64,000 nt of DNA from Flectonema sp. DT1601 (GCA_964019425.1 OZ025807.1:248001-312000); one strand, 5' to 3'. Positions 1 to 10,740 are shown, counted from the first letter of the stretch. The notes: a model not told the origin generated them from the sequence alone. Translations and numbers: made by a program.

Positions 1-99
1 GATTGTTTTATTTTGTACCAACAAATCCATTGTTCAGTAGAATGAGAATTCGTAACTATGAAGTCCTCCTATCAACAAAACAAAAAGTTTTTTTTTTTT

Positions 100-822
100 T
101 TAATCCCTATCCTGTGCTTTGTAACTGACAAGTTTACCACTGGATGTACGAGGCCATTCCTCACCCATGGATTTTACGAAATCAGGATTGGTTTGTCGAG
201 GTATCGAAGGTCCAACGTATTTGTTAGTCTCCGAGAAGAATGCTAAGTCAAGAGGATCTGGTTCACCTATCCAGAACATTCTTCCACTGTGATCAGAGTA
301 TTCATCATTAGTGTCAGGATGGAAACAGAACGCGTGTTCTTTTATTGGAAGGAGTTCAGATATAATAAGTCCGAGATGAAGAGGCTGCTCAACCCATAAC
401 TCCCACGACCATAAATCGTGAGGTCCATTCTTTTCATGCCAAACGTGTGTGTGTATGACGTATGGATTTGCTTCTAATTTTTTCAGAATTCGAACAGCAT
501 CGTCTTCTGTTTCTTTATTAAAATGACAATGGACGTGAAAGACTTCGACGAATTGCTCCGGCTCTTTGGTTGAGTCATTTCCGTTTAGTTCTGACAGTGG
601 AACAGCTGAGCTTTTTAGAACTACACACCTTTCTTGACCAGCAACATTGATAGTCGCTGCTATCTCTTTTGGTCGAGTTACAGCAACCCACCATAGTAAT
701 TGCCCCAACCCTTCCTTTGTAGGCTTTAATTCAGCTATTTTCTGATTAACTCTCTCAGCATAGCTGCCATGGTCCGGGCTCAGCTTTACTGAGAATTCTA
801 CAGGTTCTGTAACAAGTGTCAT
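100..822 (-). CDS. DOPA 4,5-dioxygenase-family protein
   Basis: A single-exon gene of 240 residues. The central part (about residues 90-190) matches the DOPA 4,5-dioxygenase family: FHVHCHF at 95-101, then VWHEKNGPH at 127-135 followed by LWSWELWV, then FHPDTNDEYSDH at 167-178 and FWIGEP. These His-rich blocks are the family hallmarks, with His96, His98, His129, His135, His168 and His178 as likely metal or active-site residues. In the family the fold supports extradiol ring cleavage of DOPA-like catechols, but many members have no known substrate. The first 90 residues are an extension I do not recognise. No clear splice acceptor sits just before the ATG; an A-rich stretch does. It is the last gene of the minus-strand file in this window. 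The family call is fairly firm and the enzymatic activity is inferred. Confidence 0.7.
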   Translation of the reverse strand: MTLVTEPVEFSVKLSPDHGSYAERVNQKIAELKPTKEGLGQLLWWVAVTRPKEIAATINVAGQERCVVLKSSAVPLSELNGNDSTKEPEQFVEVFHVHCHFNKETEDDAVRILKKLEANPYVIHTHVWHEKNGPHDLWSWELWVEQPLHLGLIISELLPIKEHAFCFHPDTNDEYSDHSGRMFWIGEPDPLDLAFFSETNKYVGPSIPRQTNPDFVKSMGEEWPRTSSGKLVSYKAQDRD

Positions 823-1943
823 ATTATTTTGAAACCTTTTTTTTTTTTTTATTTTAAAAAAGAATTTTTTGAATTGTAAGTAACTTTTTTATCAGATTCC
901 CAAGGAACAATAAAAACGTGAGATAAAAACCCACATCAAGGTTGTCTATTTCATATTTTTTTAAATTTTTTTTTTTGTTTTTATTTGAGAACGGAGTTGG
1001 TAGAAATTATTAGTTCGTTCTATAATCGCTCAAAAACAACAAAAATGTTATCGATTACCACGCGTGAACATCGTGTTTAGGTTAGAAGACGACTAATGGT
1101 ATTTATTTCTGAGCTTCGCATGTCGTTTTTTATTTTATTTATTTATTTTTGTCCTTGCTTTCTCATTTTTTCCAAAAAAAACCGTGTATTCCGTTACAAT
1201 AAACGGGGGAAAAAAAAAAAAAAAAAAACTCCACTTTTTCTTGAAACTGAAACTACTTCAAAACATACGATGTTCACGTAACAAAGGCCAAACCGATTTT
1301 GCCGTGCAAAGCGCAGTGCGATAGTGCTGTCTAAACCATAGCAGGACACAAAGCAATAGTTCCGCGGGTTAGGGATCAGTGTGCCAGTGAACAGAGGGAA
1401 AAAGAAAGACTGGAGGGGAAGTGAAAAAAAAAAAAAGGAAGGGGAAAAAGAAAAGAAACTTTAAAAAAAAAAAAACACTAGTGCCTGCACCCAAGGTTGC
1501 ATTTTATAAAACAATTATTGTTGGACATTGTGAAGGTACACTAATATGCCAGGCCTGGCTGTTCTTCGGCAACAGAAAGTGGCTATAATACACTAACATG
1601 AAACGGAAATATTACTTTATTATTTTATTAATTAAAATCTACTTTAACAAAGTCCTACCAAACTGACCCGGACGTATTTTTCTGACAAAACCGCCTAACA
1701 AGGCAACTCCACTACCCAATCGAACTTTGCAGACAACAATTTTACTATTTTTAATCGCACAGGGATGCTATCGAGCAATTAAACTAGGCAAGGGTGAGTT
1801 CTGCCAGCATCACACGGCTGGCAATAAATTACGACAACTGAGTAGTATAAATACGATCTTCCCCTTTGAACCCCTGCGTGAGTTTACGAACGAAGGTCGA
1901 GGGTCCCAAAAGAATGCTTCTGCCTGGCATCGAATGGTAGAAA
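823..1943. other. intergenic, A/T homopolymers, no gene seen
   Basis: Spacer between the DCN1-like gene and the dioxygenase-family gene. It holds several A or T runs (for example near 840, 960-976, 1208-1228 and 1424-1436). No coding stretch, tRNA-like fold or clear repeat could be supported. Confidence 0.5.
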
Positions 1944-2932
1944 CTATTTCTTCTGTGCCCATTCAACAAACTCATCCATCAGAACTGGCCATCCCTCATC
2001 TTCGCTATAGTTTGATAGATCTGGTGCAGTTGATTGCATGAAATCCCAAAGAGATTTCCATGCGTCTTTACTAATAGCTTTCTTGTGTTGTGTAGATACG
2101 AATTCACACCAAAGATCCAAAGGAAATTTCTGTTTTGTTGTTTTTTTATTATCCTTAAGCAAATATTCTAAAGTACATTATTTATACATACCCCACATCT
2201 AGAAGTTAGCAATGTCTTCCACGATTCGATTGCTGCTTCGTTTTGCATGACTCGAGAATTCTCTTCGCGAGTCCACTCAAAAGCGAACCAGTAGAAATAT
2301 TTAAACGACCTGTCATTTGAGAGTTCGTTCTTCCATTGGCTGATCGCACTCTTTAGTTTTTTTGTTGAGTCCACACCCAGGGATCGAAGAGCGGCAATCA
2401 TTTCTGTACGCCCTATTTTAAATGGCTCTGCAGCTTGAATTTTACACGCTAATAACAACAGTGATATGTCATCCAAGCTCAGAGATAATTCATTACAAAG
2501 TGTCATGAGACCTTCTCCTTGAATGCAGTCTTCGTCAGTATCACTGGCAGCTTTGCATTTGTTATACAAAGCTTCTATTTCTTTCATATTTAATTTGGGG
2601 TTTAGATACTCGTCGAGTTCGTAAGGATTTGAGACCTGAACCTCATCTCTTCGTATTAAGCGAGAACCACCTGTAGGTCCGTACATCTTACGTTTCGCAA
2701 AGTCAACTCGGTAGTCATTCGCTCCAATCTGTTAGTTGTTTTTTTTTTTTTTTTTTTAATTGAATGCACTGCTCAGGTTACGTTTTAGAAAATGAATGAA
2801 TGAACAAACCGAAATATCTACTGAGGATTTTTGATGTTTAAATGCCGCTTCTATTAGACTGTTAGCTGAGTCATCGGCTTGAATCCATTTGGCGGTTCTC
2901 GAATCCTGTATCGACCATCTTCCACGAGGCAT
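1944..2932 (-). CDS. DCN1-like cullin neddylation protein (DCUN1D), three exons
   Basis: Exons at 2932-2810, 2728-2192 and 2129-1944, joined in phase 0, give 281 residues. The two introns (81 and 62 bp) begin GTTTGT and GTATGT and end CTAACAG and AAACAG. The C-terminal PONY/DCUN1 domain is clear: an acidic EF-hand-like N-terminal half (DEDCIQGEGLMTLCNELSLS), the PLDLWCEFV block and the C-terminal SNYSEDEGWPVLMDEFVEWA, which closely follows the family ending around SNYDEEGAWPVLIDDFVE. DCN1 proteins bind cullin and the NEDD8 E2 and speed NEDD8 transfer. The first 60 residues lie where human DCUN1D1 has a UBA domain, but that similarity is weak. The start was chosen because the ATG is 16 nt after an ACAACAG acceptor (2949-2951) that follows a long pyrimidine tract. 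Splice joins restore the domain without gaps. Confidence 0.88.
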
Positions 2933-3079
2933 AATTATTCTTTTGTGTCTGTTGTTCGATATTTAAAAGGTAAAAAAAAAAAAAAAAAAGAGAATATGAT
3001 CGATATAACAAATCTCATCTTTGTTGTATTTTCCTTTTTAAATCAAATAAAAAAAAATAATAAAGGGTTCAAATTCCAA

Positions 3080-3481
3080 ACTAATCTTTTTTTTTTTTTT
3101 TTTTTTCTTCCACCTGTGCTGAAATCACCGTTTATCGGTGCAGCTACAATGACACCCTCCAGTTTGACGGCAACGCCTTGCTTCAGAATGTCCTAAAGAA
3201 AATTGGTATTCCTTTGTTTTTTCTACTCCTTAGGCGGTACAAGTATTGAGCTTGCCGTCTCTCTGGAACAAGTGTAAAGCTTCTTGAGCCATTCCGTGCA
3301 AAGCCAGCTCTTCGTCACTCTCAAGCCGCTTTTTTTTTTCTTTTTCTCTTTTTTTTTTTTTTTCCTTCCTGTTTATGATTGTGCACAAGCAAAAGTCAGA
3401 CGAGTTACCTTGAGGACTAGTCAGTTCCTTTTGTTTTCTTTTTTTTGTTTTCTTTTATCTTTTTATGTTTTTTTAAATCTT

Positions 3482-3515
<34 letters not shown>

Positions 3516-3781
3516 CCTCTTCCCGTCATCTCGAAAATTCTCGTCTTCAGAGTAGAAGAGACGCAGAGCAACGTTGTTATTTCCTCGTATTTATTTATTT
3601 TTTTATTATTCTTGGTTTTTTTTTTTAATTTTTGGAAGGAAAAAAAAAAAAAAAAAAAAGCAGCGTTTACACATTACAATAATGTGATCCATTCGGTTCC
3701 ATTTCCATTGCAACTAATAATTGCAGAGCACTCTTGTTGAGAACTTGGTCGGAGCAAAGTGGTTACACTAATTTTCTCTTT

Positions 3782-3790
<9 letters not shown>
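3080..3790 (-). other. unresolved exon-like segments
   Basis: Several short minus-strand stretches have coding-like composition but could not be joined. One around 3120-3195 follows a TTTCTTTAG acceptor and reads DILKQGVAVKLEGVIVAAP. One around 3240-3330 reads SDEELALHGMAQEALHLFQR. One around 3530-3580 reads NNVALRLFYSEDENFRDDGK, and one around 3680-3760 reads LLRPSSQQECSAIISCNGNG. They are separated by long homopolymer runs. They may be exons of one fast-evolving or decayed gene, or upstream parts of the DCN1-like transcript. No product is recognised. Confidence 0.3.
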
Positions 3791-3816
<26 letters not shown>

Positions 3817-3876
3817 CCAGCTTCTCAAAAGTAATCCCTATCAACAAGTAAAGCCAAATAGATTAGATGAACATCC

Positions 3877-3999
3877 TTATTTCCAAACGTCTTCGTAATA
3901 CGTTGCACAGAATGCTGCAATAACCAGCCTAGTAATAGTGAGTAACAATAAAACTAACAAAAAAGTTGTACCACCTGGCTGAGTTGAAAGAGAGTGCAT
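3877..3999 (-). CDS. possible 40-residue single-pass membrane microprotein
   Basis: A complete ATG-to-TAA frame of 40 residues. A short polar start (MHSLSTQPGG) is followed by a run of hydrophobic residues (TTFLLVLLLLTI, then LVIAAFCA) and a short acidic tail ending YYEDVWK. The shape fits a tail-anchored or single-span microprotein. There is no acceptor right before the ATG, though CTCAG occurs a few codons inside the frame, so the stretch could instead be the end of a spliced gene. I recognise no family. The call rests on amino-acid composition only. Confidence 0.3.
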   Translation of the reverse strand: MHSLSTQPGGTTFLLVLLLLTITRLVIAAFCATYYEDVWK

Positions 4000-5099
4000 T
4001 ATCACAGGTCAGTTCATAACAGGACATCGAAAGCAACAAAAGAAAGATTTGAGAAACGTAGGAACAAAGGTAATATAAAGAAGAAAATAAATAAAAGGGT
4101 GGAGAGGGGGGGTTGAGGAGACTTCAGAAAACTCACAAACTCCGGATGAAGTTTGGAAAACATAAATAAACTCAGCGGCCTGCAGTTTTACAAACTTAAA
4201 CTGCAGAACCAGTACTTCCCATCTGGGAAGTGACTATGCAGTCCCATCCATTTGCACATTCACTACAGTGAAACGGATAATGCGTAACTACAACTGCACT
4301 AATGCTGCGAACTTATTAATTTACTTTTTTATTTTTTATTTTCATTTTATTTCTGAGGTGCATAATTTTTTTTTTTTCTGTAGTTGCTTTTTTTGTTTAA
4401 AATAATGTTCCCCCCATCCCAAAATTAGTTGCGAGAAAAGAAAAGGGATGAAAAGCAGGGAGGAAAGAAAGAATTTTCCCCCCCAACCAAAATCCCAGTG
4501 ATATGTAGAAAGGCAATACTCGGGAATACTCTCTGCAAGGCTGTAGGGAAAGAAAAAAAAAAAATATCAAAAAAAAAAACAATGAATAGCCCTGTACTAC
4601 TGTGACTCTGTACAAGGCATGCAACATCTTAACTCTGAAAGCAAAATAAAAACAAGAACAGAACAGAGATGCACAGTTTCCCCAAGAGGCAAAACTAACT
4701 AAGTAGAGTGGCTAGCAACAGGACGAGACCCAGGATAAATTATTCTGTCAACCAGGATTGCATCACTGCAAAAGTATGCAAAACGCAAACAATATTTAGG
4801 GACAAGGGGAAAAAAAAAAAAAGAAAAAGAAAAAAAAAATAGTATTGTGGAAAAAAAACCATTCTGTTGTATCTCCGTAAGCCATATAAACAAAAACGGA
4901 GTATGGAATGTCCTCAGAAGGATCACTTTTCGCACACAAAGTAGAACAAAAGAAACAGTCGGCATCATAGGAGAGCTGTCCAAGAGAGTAAGGGGAATCA
5001 TGTACGCAAAAACTAACTTTTGGCCTCCACAGTTGAAGACGGCGAAAATAATAAAACCGTGCCGAGGGTCAAGGTATGAAAGATTCTTGGAGCCCTCAG
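4000..5099. other. intergenic, A/T homopolymers, no gene seen
   Basis: Downstream flank of the tandem-PH gene. A purine-rich stretch occurs near 4070-4120 and A/T runs at 4365-4377 and 4810-4840. The reading frame running past 5100 on the minus strand is the wrong frame for the PH gene after its last splice and is not counted as coding. Confidence 0.45.
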
Positions 5100-5961
5100 C
5101 TATATCGCCTGGGATTCGCAAGCCCGCTTTAGTTGTTCCGTCCAAGACCTGTTTTTGACATTTTTTTTACCTTGAATACAGAGCCTTAACTATGAAGAAC
5201 AGAAGTAAAAAGAAATACAAACCTCATCTCCTCGAACGTGAGTGCCGCTAATTCATATGATTTTCCCTTTTTTTGAACGTTTAGAATAGGACCCTCCAAT
5301 GAGAAGGCAAGGCTGTCAGCAGAGCATTTTACGCGTGCTCCACGTAGGTCAAGAGAACCTAGTGTTTTTCCACCTTCACATTCACTGTAGGTTACTATGT
5401 GACCTCTGAGTTCAAAAAACCGTTTTTCACTACCTCTTCCTCCAACGCCAGCAATGCCTCCCAGGAGAGGGATTCCTTTACCTGACTCTTTCATTAAATA
5501 ACCCTTTTGTGTTGCTGCTTCGTCTTTGTTTAGCTGATTTGGTTTTTTTTTGTTTTAAAATAACTAGTTACTTATAAATACTATGGTGTTCATCTGAACA
5601 TACCTCAGCAGCCTTGTCGATGGCGTCTTTCCACTTTTTGAAGTCACTTTCATGGTCGGCTGTAAGGATGTAATCTTTTCCCTGTTTGTTGTTGTTTGTT
5701 GTTGTTTTAGTAGTTTCATATGTCATTTTCTGTAGTGTTGGTGGGGAATAGTCATACCACTTTGCTTGAATTTAGAGGAACACCCCCTTCGATCTTAAAT
5801 GTTAATCCTATAGAGGGATTGGTCATGAATCTAGATCCCCGCAAGTCCAGTACTCCCAATACTTCTCCACCGACGTTTGTTGACCAAGTCAGACTCCATC
5901 CTTTCAGCGAACACCAACGACGATGATCTTGAGCTCCTCTTTTCAACAACCAGCCTTCCAT
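5100..5961 (-). CDS. tandem PH-domain protein, four exons
   Basis: Exons at 5961-5758, 5681-5604, 5533-5223 and 5148-5100 give 213 residues in two pleckstrin-homology domains. PH1 begins MEGWLLKRGAQDHRRWCSLK, contains the strand LGVLDLRGSR and closes with SDFKKWKDAIDKAAE. PH2 begins GYLMKE, contains KRFFELRG and LGSLDLRGAR, and ends EEMRSWTEQLKRACESQAI. The Trp in each closing helix is the classic PH residue. The three introns are 70-76 bp, with donors GTATGA, GTATGT and GTTTGT and acceptors AAACAG, AATCAG and AAACAG. PH domains usually bind phosphoinositides or proteins at membranes; ligand residues cannot be assigned here. A CTAAACAG acceptor lies at 6019-6021, so 19 in-frame residues upstream of the chosen Met could also be coding if a further exon exists. 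Confidence 0.8.
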
Positions 5962-6540
5962 TCTTTGTTTAAGTGTGTTAAGGTTTTGGGTGACGAGTCT
6001 ACCGAGTACCCATGCATCCTGTTTAGAATAATAATAAATTAGAAAAAGACTAATCAAGTTTGGCTGGTTTTGAAGCTCACATGTTTGATGACAGGTACCT
6101 TTATAAAAAAGAAGATTATTACTATGTTTTGGTTTTGTTTTTCCCCCTTTCAATTTAATATATATGCACAAATACAATACTATTATTCCAGCATTTCTAC
6201 AAAAAAACAGGGAATGATGGACAAAAAAGAAAAAAAAAGAAGAAAAAAAAACGGGGGAAAAGGGAGGGTGAAGTTTTCTTAAAATCTAATTGTAACAAAT
6301 GGTTGGGTACAACCGGAGCCAAAAAAAAAAAAAAAAAGGAATCCGGGAAAAAGTACAAAAAAAAAAAAAAAAACTGTTCAGATAAGCCTTGTATTTTCCT
6401 TTTTGCTAATCGCAGACAGTATTACTGGCGCATGAGGAAATAGATAACATTTTGACATAATAAATAAACGGTTCTTGATCTGAATGGTTTCTTCTCCGAC
6501 TTCGTCGGTGCAAAAAAAAAAAGAAAAAAAGAAGTACAAT
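5962..6540. other. 5' region of the PH gene and spacer
   Basis: It contains the CTAAACAG acceptor at 6019-6021, an out-of-frame ATG right after it, A-rich runs, and the repeat with a hairpin described at 6445-6535. No separate gene is visible. Confidence 0.4.
6445..6535 (+). repeat. dispersed repeat ending in a hairpin plus poly(A), copy 1
   Basis: The plus-strand sequence from 6445 matches 32135-32210 over about 65 bp with scattered differences. Both copies end in a 5-bp stem CCGAC/GTCGG (6496-6508 here, loop ttc) followed by a short gap and a poly(A) run. The stem is kept while the loop differs (ttc against aaac). A stem-loop just before poly(A) is typical of the 3' ends of some LINEs and of SINEs that borrow them, so a truncated retroposon is one explanation. 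It lies within 35 bp of the coiled-coil gene's stop, so it may also form that gene's 3' UTR. Confidence 0.55.
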
Positions 6541-8052
6541 CTATGACTCAGCTTTTATTGGTGTTATCTCTTCCCGAGGAGAAAACAATTGTTTGACTAC
6601 GCTGGATGTTTTTTTAGGTGCCAGTGAGTGTCTGATTCTTGCCGCTTTGTCAGTGGATGCAGCTTCCTCGCGAATTCGTCTTTCATGAACATATTCTGTG
6701 AATTTTTCAGAACAAGTATTGCTCAATTTACGAAGATTACCAGAGTTTCTTATAATCTCTCTCGTTAAATTAATTGACCTCCTTTCAGTGATAGACATAA
6801 AGTCATAACAAACCACCATCTGTTTTAGAGCAGCTAATATGTTAGAGATTTCATCATAAGTAGGTTCCCTATCGGCAAGCATAACCCAACGATCTCCTGG
6901 TCGCTGAATGCCGTGAGCAGTTGAAACGTATTTTCTGATGTATGCGAATCCCATGTCGAGTCCTCTGACTGGTCCTTGACGTCCTTCATTACCAAATGTT
7001 GTTATAACATTTCCAACAAACTCATGATCATGACAAAGGTTAACAACGCTTCCCTTTAAAAGTAGCATCGCCTCTTGTAGTTTTCCAAGTCGGAGGTCAG
7101 ATCCTTCAGATCCAATAATGTCAATTATTTCAGAGTTCAGTTGTTCTTCTGCTGCCTTTCGAAGAGCGATTTCGTGTTGCAGTTCCTTCTCGTGAAGTTC
7201 TTTTAGCCGCTGAAGGTCTGACAGATTCGATGTTAAGACCTGCGCTGTTCCGTGTGCTGTTCGATGTTTTCTTAAAGCAGCTTCTCTACGAGCCTGAAGC
7301 TTTCCAAGTGTTCTCTCAAGAGTTGAAGAAACTCGTTTTGACTCCTCAAGTTCTTGTTCTGTTGTTTGACAAACAATTGATTTTACTTCTTCAAGTCCAG
7401 CGTATTCAGATCGTAGCTGTGCTAGTGCGACGGTTTGCTTTTGGATGAGGTCATCGATTGTAAGAACTTTGTCTTCTAAAGATCGAAGATGTTTCTCAGC
7501 CTCTTCTTGAATATCGAGAGACTGTTCAAACTTATCAGTTAACCCACCAGTTAAACATGTTACGTCTGACGCACGTCGTTCTAATCGATTTGCTTGACTT
7601 TCAAGAGCCTTTTGTTGACTTTCTAACTGTCGTTGTTCAGAAGCAGCCAAGTCTGACTCCTTCTGTAGATATTGTAATTCTGATTGAAGGCTTACTAGTT
7701 CAGCTCTTCTCATTGAATCTAATTCTTCAGCTTCTTGGAGTTGGGCTTCATTAGTCTCAGCTTGTTCTGATTCACTAATAACAAGCTGCATTAGTTCTGT
7801 TTCACTTTCTCTTAACTTTACCATTACTGAAGTTATATTTTGAAGTGCCTCCATGTGGTTTCGTTCCCACATTTCTGCTTCATCTTTTAATCTATCAACC
7901 TCTGCTTCGTCGTCTTCTGTTTCTGTTTGCTGTACCGAAGTTGGTTTTGAGTCAACCGACTGTGATTGTTGTCGTTCTTCTGTGAGATCAGTATCTTCAG
8001 GTCGCTCTGTTCTGTCTTCCATAGTGTCATTGTCATCGTCGTTTGTAGACAT
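6541..8052 (-). CDS. coiled-coil protein, unknown family
   Basis: A single-exon gene of 503 residues. The N-terminus (1-50) is acidic and polar. Residues from about 50 to 310 form a long heptad-rich coiled coil, full of Glu, Gln, Leu, Lys and Arg with few Pro or Gly. The last 190 residues look globular, with hydrophobic helices (MLLLKGSVVNLCHDHEFVGN, ISNILAALKQMVVCYDFMS) and a basic tail. It resembles cytoskeletal or axonemal coiled-coil proteins only in composition; I recognise no family. The globular part could be a small conserved domain. A CAG lies about 40 nt before the ATG beyond an A/T tract, a weaker acceptor than at other genes. The reading frame is long and clean, so the gene is secure even though its function is not. 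Confidence 0.85.
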   Translation of the reverse strand: MSTNDDDNDTMEDRTERPEDTDLTEERQQSQSVDSKPTSVQQTETEDDEAEVDRLKDEAEMWERNHMEALQNITSVMVKLRESETELMQLVISESEQAETNEAQLQEAEELDSMRRAELVSLQSELQYLQKESDLAASEQRQLESQQKALESQANRLERRASDVTCLTGGLTDKFEQSLDIQEEAEKHLRSLEDKVLTIDDLIQKQTVALAQLRSEYAGLEEVKSIVCQTTEQELEESKRVSSTLERTLGKLQARREAALRKHRTAHGTAQVLTSNLSDLQRLKELHEKELQHEIALRKAAEEQLNSEIIDIIGSEGSDLRLGKLQEAMLLLKGSVVNLCHDHEFVGNVITTFGNEGRQGPVRGLDMGFAYIRKYVSTAHGIQRPGDRWVMLADREPTYDEISNILAALKQMVVCYDFMSITERRSINLTREIIRNSGNLRKLSNTCSEKFTEYVHERRIREEAASTDKAARIRHSLAPKKTSSVVKQLFSPREEITPIKAES

Positions 8053-8647
8053 ATTTTTTATATATATATTTTTTTTTAAAAGAAAATTGTCCTGTTTTGT
8101 ATTTGATAATAGTTTCAGCGAGTGACGGGAAAAAAAAAAAACGACAACAACAGCACAAAACGTTAACAGTGCAAGAATCCCTTGTCATGTTGAATACTTT
8201 GTGCCTGTTGAGAGTGAAGCTCTATTCCGTAAAAGTGAACCTGTGCAACTACATCTGCTACATAACATATCAACGCAACGAATTTTTTTTTTTTTTTTTT
8301 TTTTAGAAGTTTGTATGCTTTTTTTTTTTTGCAATAAAAATGAATAACAAATAGAACAAGAAGAAAAAAAAAAAGAAAGGTTTTAAAAGTTAAAATAGAC
8401 TCTGTGGGAGAATACAAGTCACCCAAAAAAAAAAAAAAAAAATGGCAGTTAGCGACGTTCACCCTTACCTACCTACTGCTTGTCAACCTAAGTTTATCTA
8501 AGGTGTGAATAGAATGAAGGTGATTATCGAATAGAACCCTTTCAAGGTTCCAATGCACATCACACACTGTGCTGCCACGGATATCAAGCCACAGCATGCA
8601 AACACAAAACAAAATGATGCAACTTCGACAAAATACGAAAGGGGTGC

Positions 8648-8679
<32 letters not shown>

Positions 8680-9216
8680 AAGGAATAGGGGATAATTTAA
8701 CATCTGTTAAGGATACAGTGACTGTGGTCCCTTTGAAGCAACTATTAGTTTTCTCCAGAGTAATCTATATACCTATTGTAGTTACTTCTTAACTGTGCTG
8801 ATAGCTCGATGGTCGTAGAGGACTTTGTGATTCTTGACTTCCATTTCTGTTTGCTTTATCCTTTATCATTTTTCACTTCGGTTTTTATCTTCTTCCTTAT
8901 TTCTCACGCCATTGCTAAGGCATTCATTTAATTGAATTACTTGCAGATTTTCTCTTTGGCGTTTCTTCTTTTGTAAAAGTTTTTGTAAAACCTTTTGTGT
9001 TACCAACTTAGTGAAAAAAATTCTAAGGAATGCGGGGGGAGATGAAAGAAATGAAAGGGGAAAAAAAAAAAAAAAAAAAAAAAAACGATAGATTTAATAA
9101 TAATTATAGAAAAATAATAACAATATAATAACATTAAAAAAAAAAAAAAAAAAAAAAAAAAACCCCTTCTTTAAATCGAAAACCTTTTTGTGCGAATTCC
9201 CGCTCATGAGGATTTG
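8053..9216. other. intergenic with long A runs and a dispersed repeat
   Basis: Spacer between the F-box and coiled-coil genes. Long A runs occur at about 8648-8675, 9061-9085 and 9136-9162, and T runs near 8284-8304. A repeat copy sits at 8697-8790. No coding segment is supported. Confidence 0.5.
8697..8790 (+). repeat. dispersed repeat, copy 1
   Basis: It starts with TTAACATCTGTTAAGGATAC and later contains GAGTAATCTATAT. The same blocks in the same order are at 31319-31385, with a length change in the middle. The first block is itself a small inverted repeat (TTAAC/GTTAA). The family is unknown. Confidence 0.5.
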
Positions 9217-10392
9217 TTAGCTTTGGTGATCATCAGAAGATGAGAGCAACGGATCAAGAGGAGGATTGACAGGTTGAGATTGCATCTCAGCAATCGATAT
9301 TTCAGAAGAATCTTGCTGAGACTGGCTTATGTCATCAGAAACAGCCTGAGTTGCAACTGAAACAGCTGGATCAGAATGATTAACATTTAGAGCTGGTGAT
9401 ACCTCACAACCATCATCTGACGTATCAGTTGCTGTAAAAGTTCTTTGAGTATTTGACACAGTTATAACAGCTTGAAGCATAGTCTCTATAGCAAATGATG
9501 GTTTTGGTGAAGTAGGATTCTCTGTTCTACACAGACTAACATATCCTTCAAGAACATCATCCGATGAACATAAAAACTGTGCGTATCTCTCTAAATCAGG
9601 CATTGCAAATTCAATTACCGGGACATGACTAGAAGCAACGATATGCCTCATGACTGATACTTCTTCTTGAACAAGTCGATATTTCGCAACTTGAATTTTA
9701 GCAACTGCTCCGCGAATTTCTTCGCCACTCTGAATAGCCGCTTCCAAAACAGGCAGCAGTAACACTAATTGTTTAATACAAGAGTAACTGATGTGTTCAA
9801 GAAGAAGTCTTAATTTACAACTAATTCTATGCTCTAAGTTGTGAATATAAGTTCTGAGCAACCTCATACGAGCCCTGTGCTCTAAGGCATACTCTTGATG
9901 CTTTACCTGAAATCGTAATAAAAGTCTCATGTAGCTGCTGAAGGACTCTTGCGTAGAGTCGAAAGCTGAATCACCGTGAGCTTTATCAGAGAGTAGTAGA
10001 CGGTGGACCGATAGGTCTTTTATGCGAGTCTCAGGAGGAAGGGGTACAGGTGCATATGCTGCAATCTCACACAGCTCTGGATTTTGAAGACTGGTAAAGG
10101 CATCTTCAGGAGGATACACCACAGGAGAACAATGTGGAAAATAGTACAAACTACCTCCACTATCACCATCAAATATTTCCTCAACTCTCTTCTGAACGCT
10201 GTCATTTCCAAACCCGAATACTTTTGTACATTGCATTTTTCTACAAACATAACGATGAACGCAACATATAACCATTCTTTTCTTTATTATTAAATCCCAT
10301 CTCTTGGATATTTGTCGGTGATCTGCCGTCTCTTGACAGGCGGGAAGCCACTCCAGTATAGAGTGCACGATTTCATATGGCAGTTTCCGCAT
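9217..10392 (-). CDS. F-box protein
   Basis: A single-exon gene of 391 residues. The first 45 residues form a compact F-box: MRKLPYEIVHSILEWLPACQ, then a Cys/His turn and QISKRWDLIIKKR. The order LPxEIxxxILxxLP...W matches the Skp1-binding motif. The middle (about 150-300) is helical, with repeated Leu/Arg-rich stretches; the last 90 residues are Ser/Thr/Gln-rich and probably disordered. No kelch, LRR or WD substrate domain is visible, so it is an F-box-only type. By family it would place a substrate on an SCF (cullin-1) ubiquitin ligase. The ATG is 14 nt after a TAACCAG acceptor (10407-10409). It is the last gene before the 27 kb gene-poor stretch. Confidence 0.75.
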   Translation of the reverse strand: MRKLPYEIVHSILEWLPACQETADHRQISKRWDLIIKKRMVICCVHRYVCRKMQCTKVFGFGNDSVQKRVEEIFDGDSGGSLYYFPHCSPVVYPPEDAFTSLQNPELCEIAAYAPVPLPPETRIKDLSVHRLLLSDKAHGDSAFDSTQESFSSYMRLLLRFQVKHQEYALEHRARMRLLRTYIHNLEHRISCKLRLLLEHISYSCIKQLVLLLPVLEAAIQSGEEIRGAVAKIQVAKYRLVQEEVSVMRHIVASSHVPVIEFAMPDLERYAQFLCSSDDVLEGYVSLCRTENPTSPKPSFAIETMLQAVITVSNTQRTFTATDTSDDGCEVSPALNVNHSDPAVSVATQAVSDDISQSQQDSSEISIAEMQSQPVNPPLDPLLSSSDDHQS

Positions 10393-10620
10393 TTATATTT
10401 GTTTTTCTGGTTATAAATAATGTTATAAAATAAACTGTACACTATGCTATGAACGTAAAATTACTTGCCCGCTGGTGGTGGTAGTGGTGAGGGTGGGATG
10501 AAATGAATGGGAGGGAATACGACAGGGAGAAAAAGAAAAATAATAAAAAGAGTTCTTTCTGTTTTTTTTTTTTTTTTTTTTTCGGTCTTTTTTTTAATTT
10601 CCTTCAAAAAAAAGTTCTTT

Positions 10621-10740
10621 CAGTGGGCAGAAGGTGGCGGCAAAAAGGCGACAGCAGGCAGGCTGCGCCTTTAGAAAACGCGTTAGAAAAGAAAAACGAA
10701 AGCAATCCCGTAGTCGCAAAGCAACTTAAGAAGCATCGCC
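10621..10740 (+). other. exon-like segment
   Basis: After a pyrimidine tract and CTTTCAG, a plus-strand stretch of about 115 bp is richer in G and C than its surroundings. It reads in one frame as RQKGDSRQAAPLENALEKKN followed by SNPVVAKQLKKHR. It ends in long T runs with no clear donor. It may be an exon of an unrecognised plus-strand transcript or chance. Confidence 0.2.

Noticed and set aside
4699-5145. Minus-strand ORF of 148 residues next to the PH gene
   Set aside because: The PH gene's last splice shifts to another frame ending at 5100, which gives the typical PH closing helix; this ORF is the unused frame.
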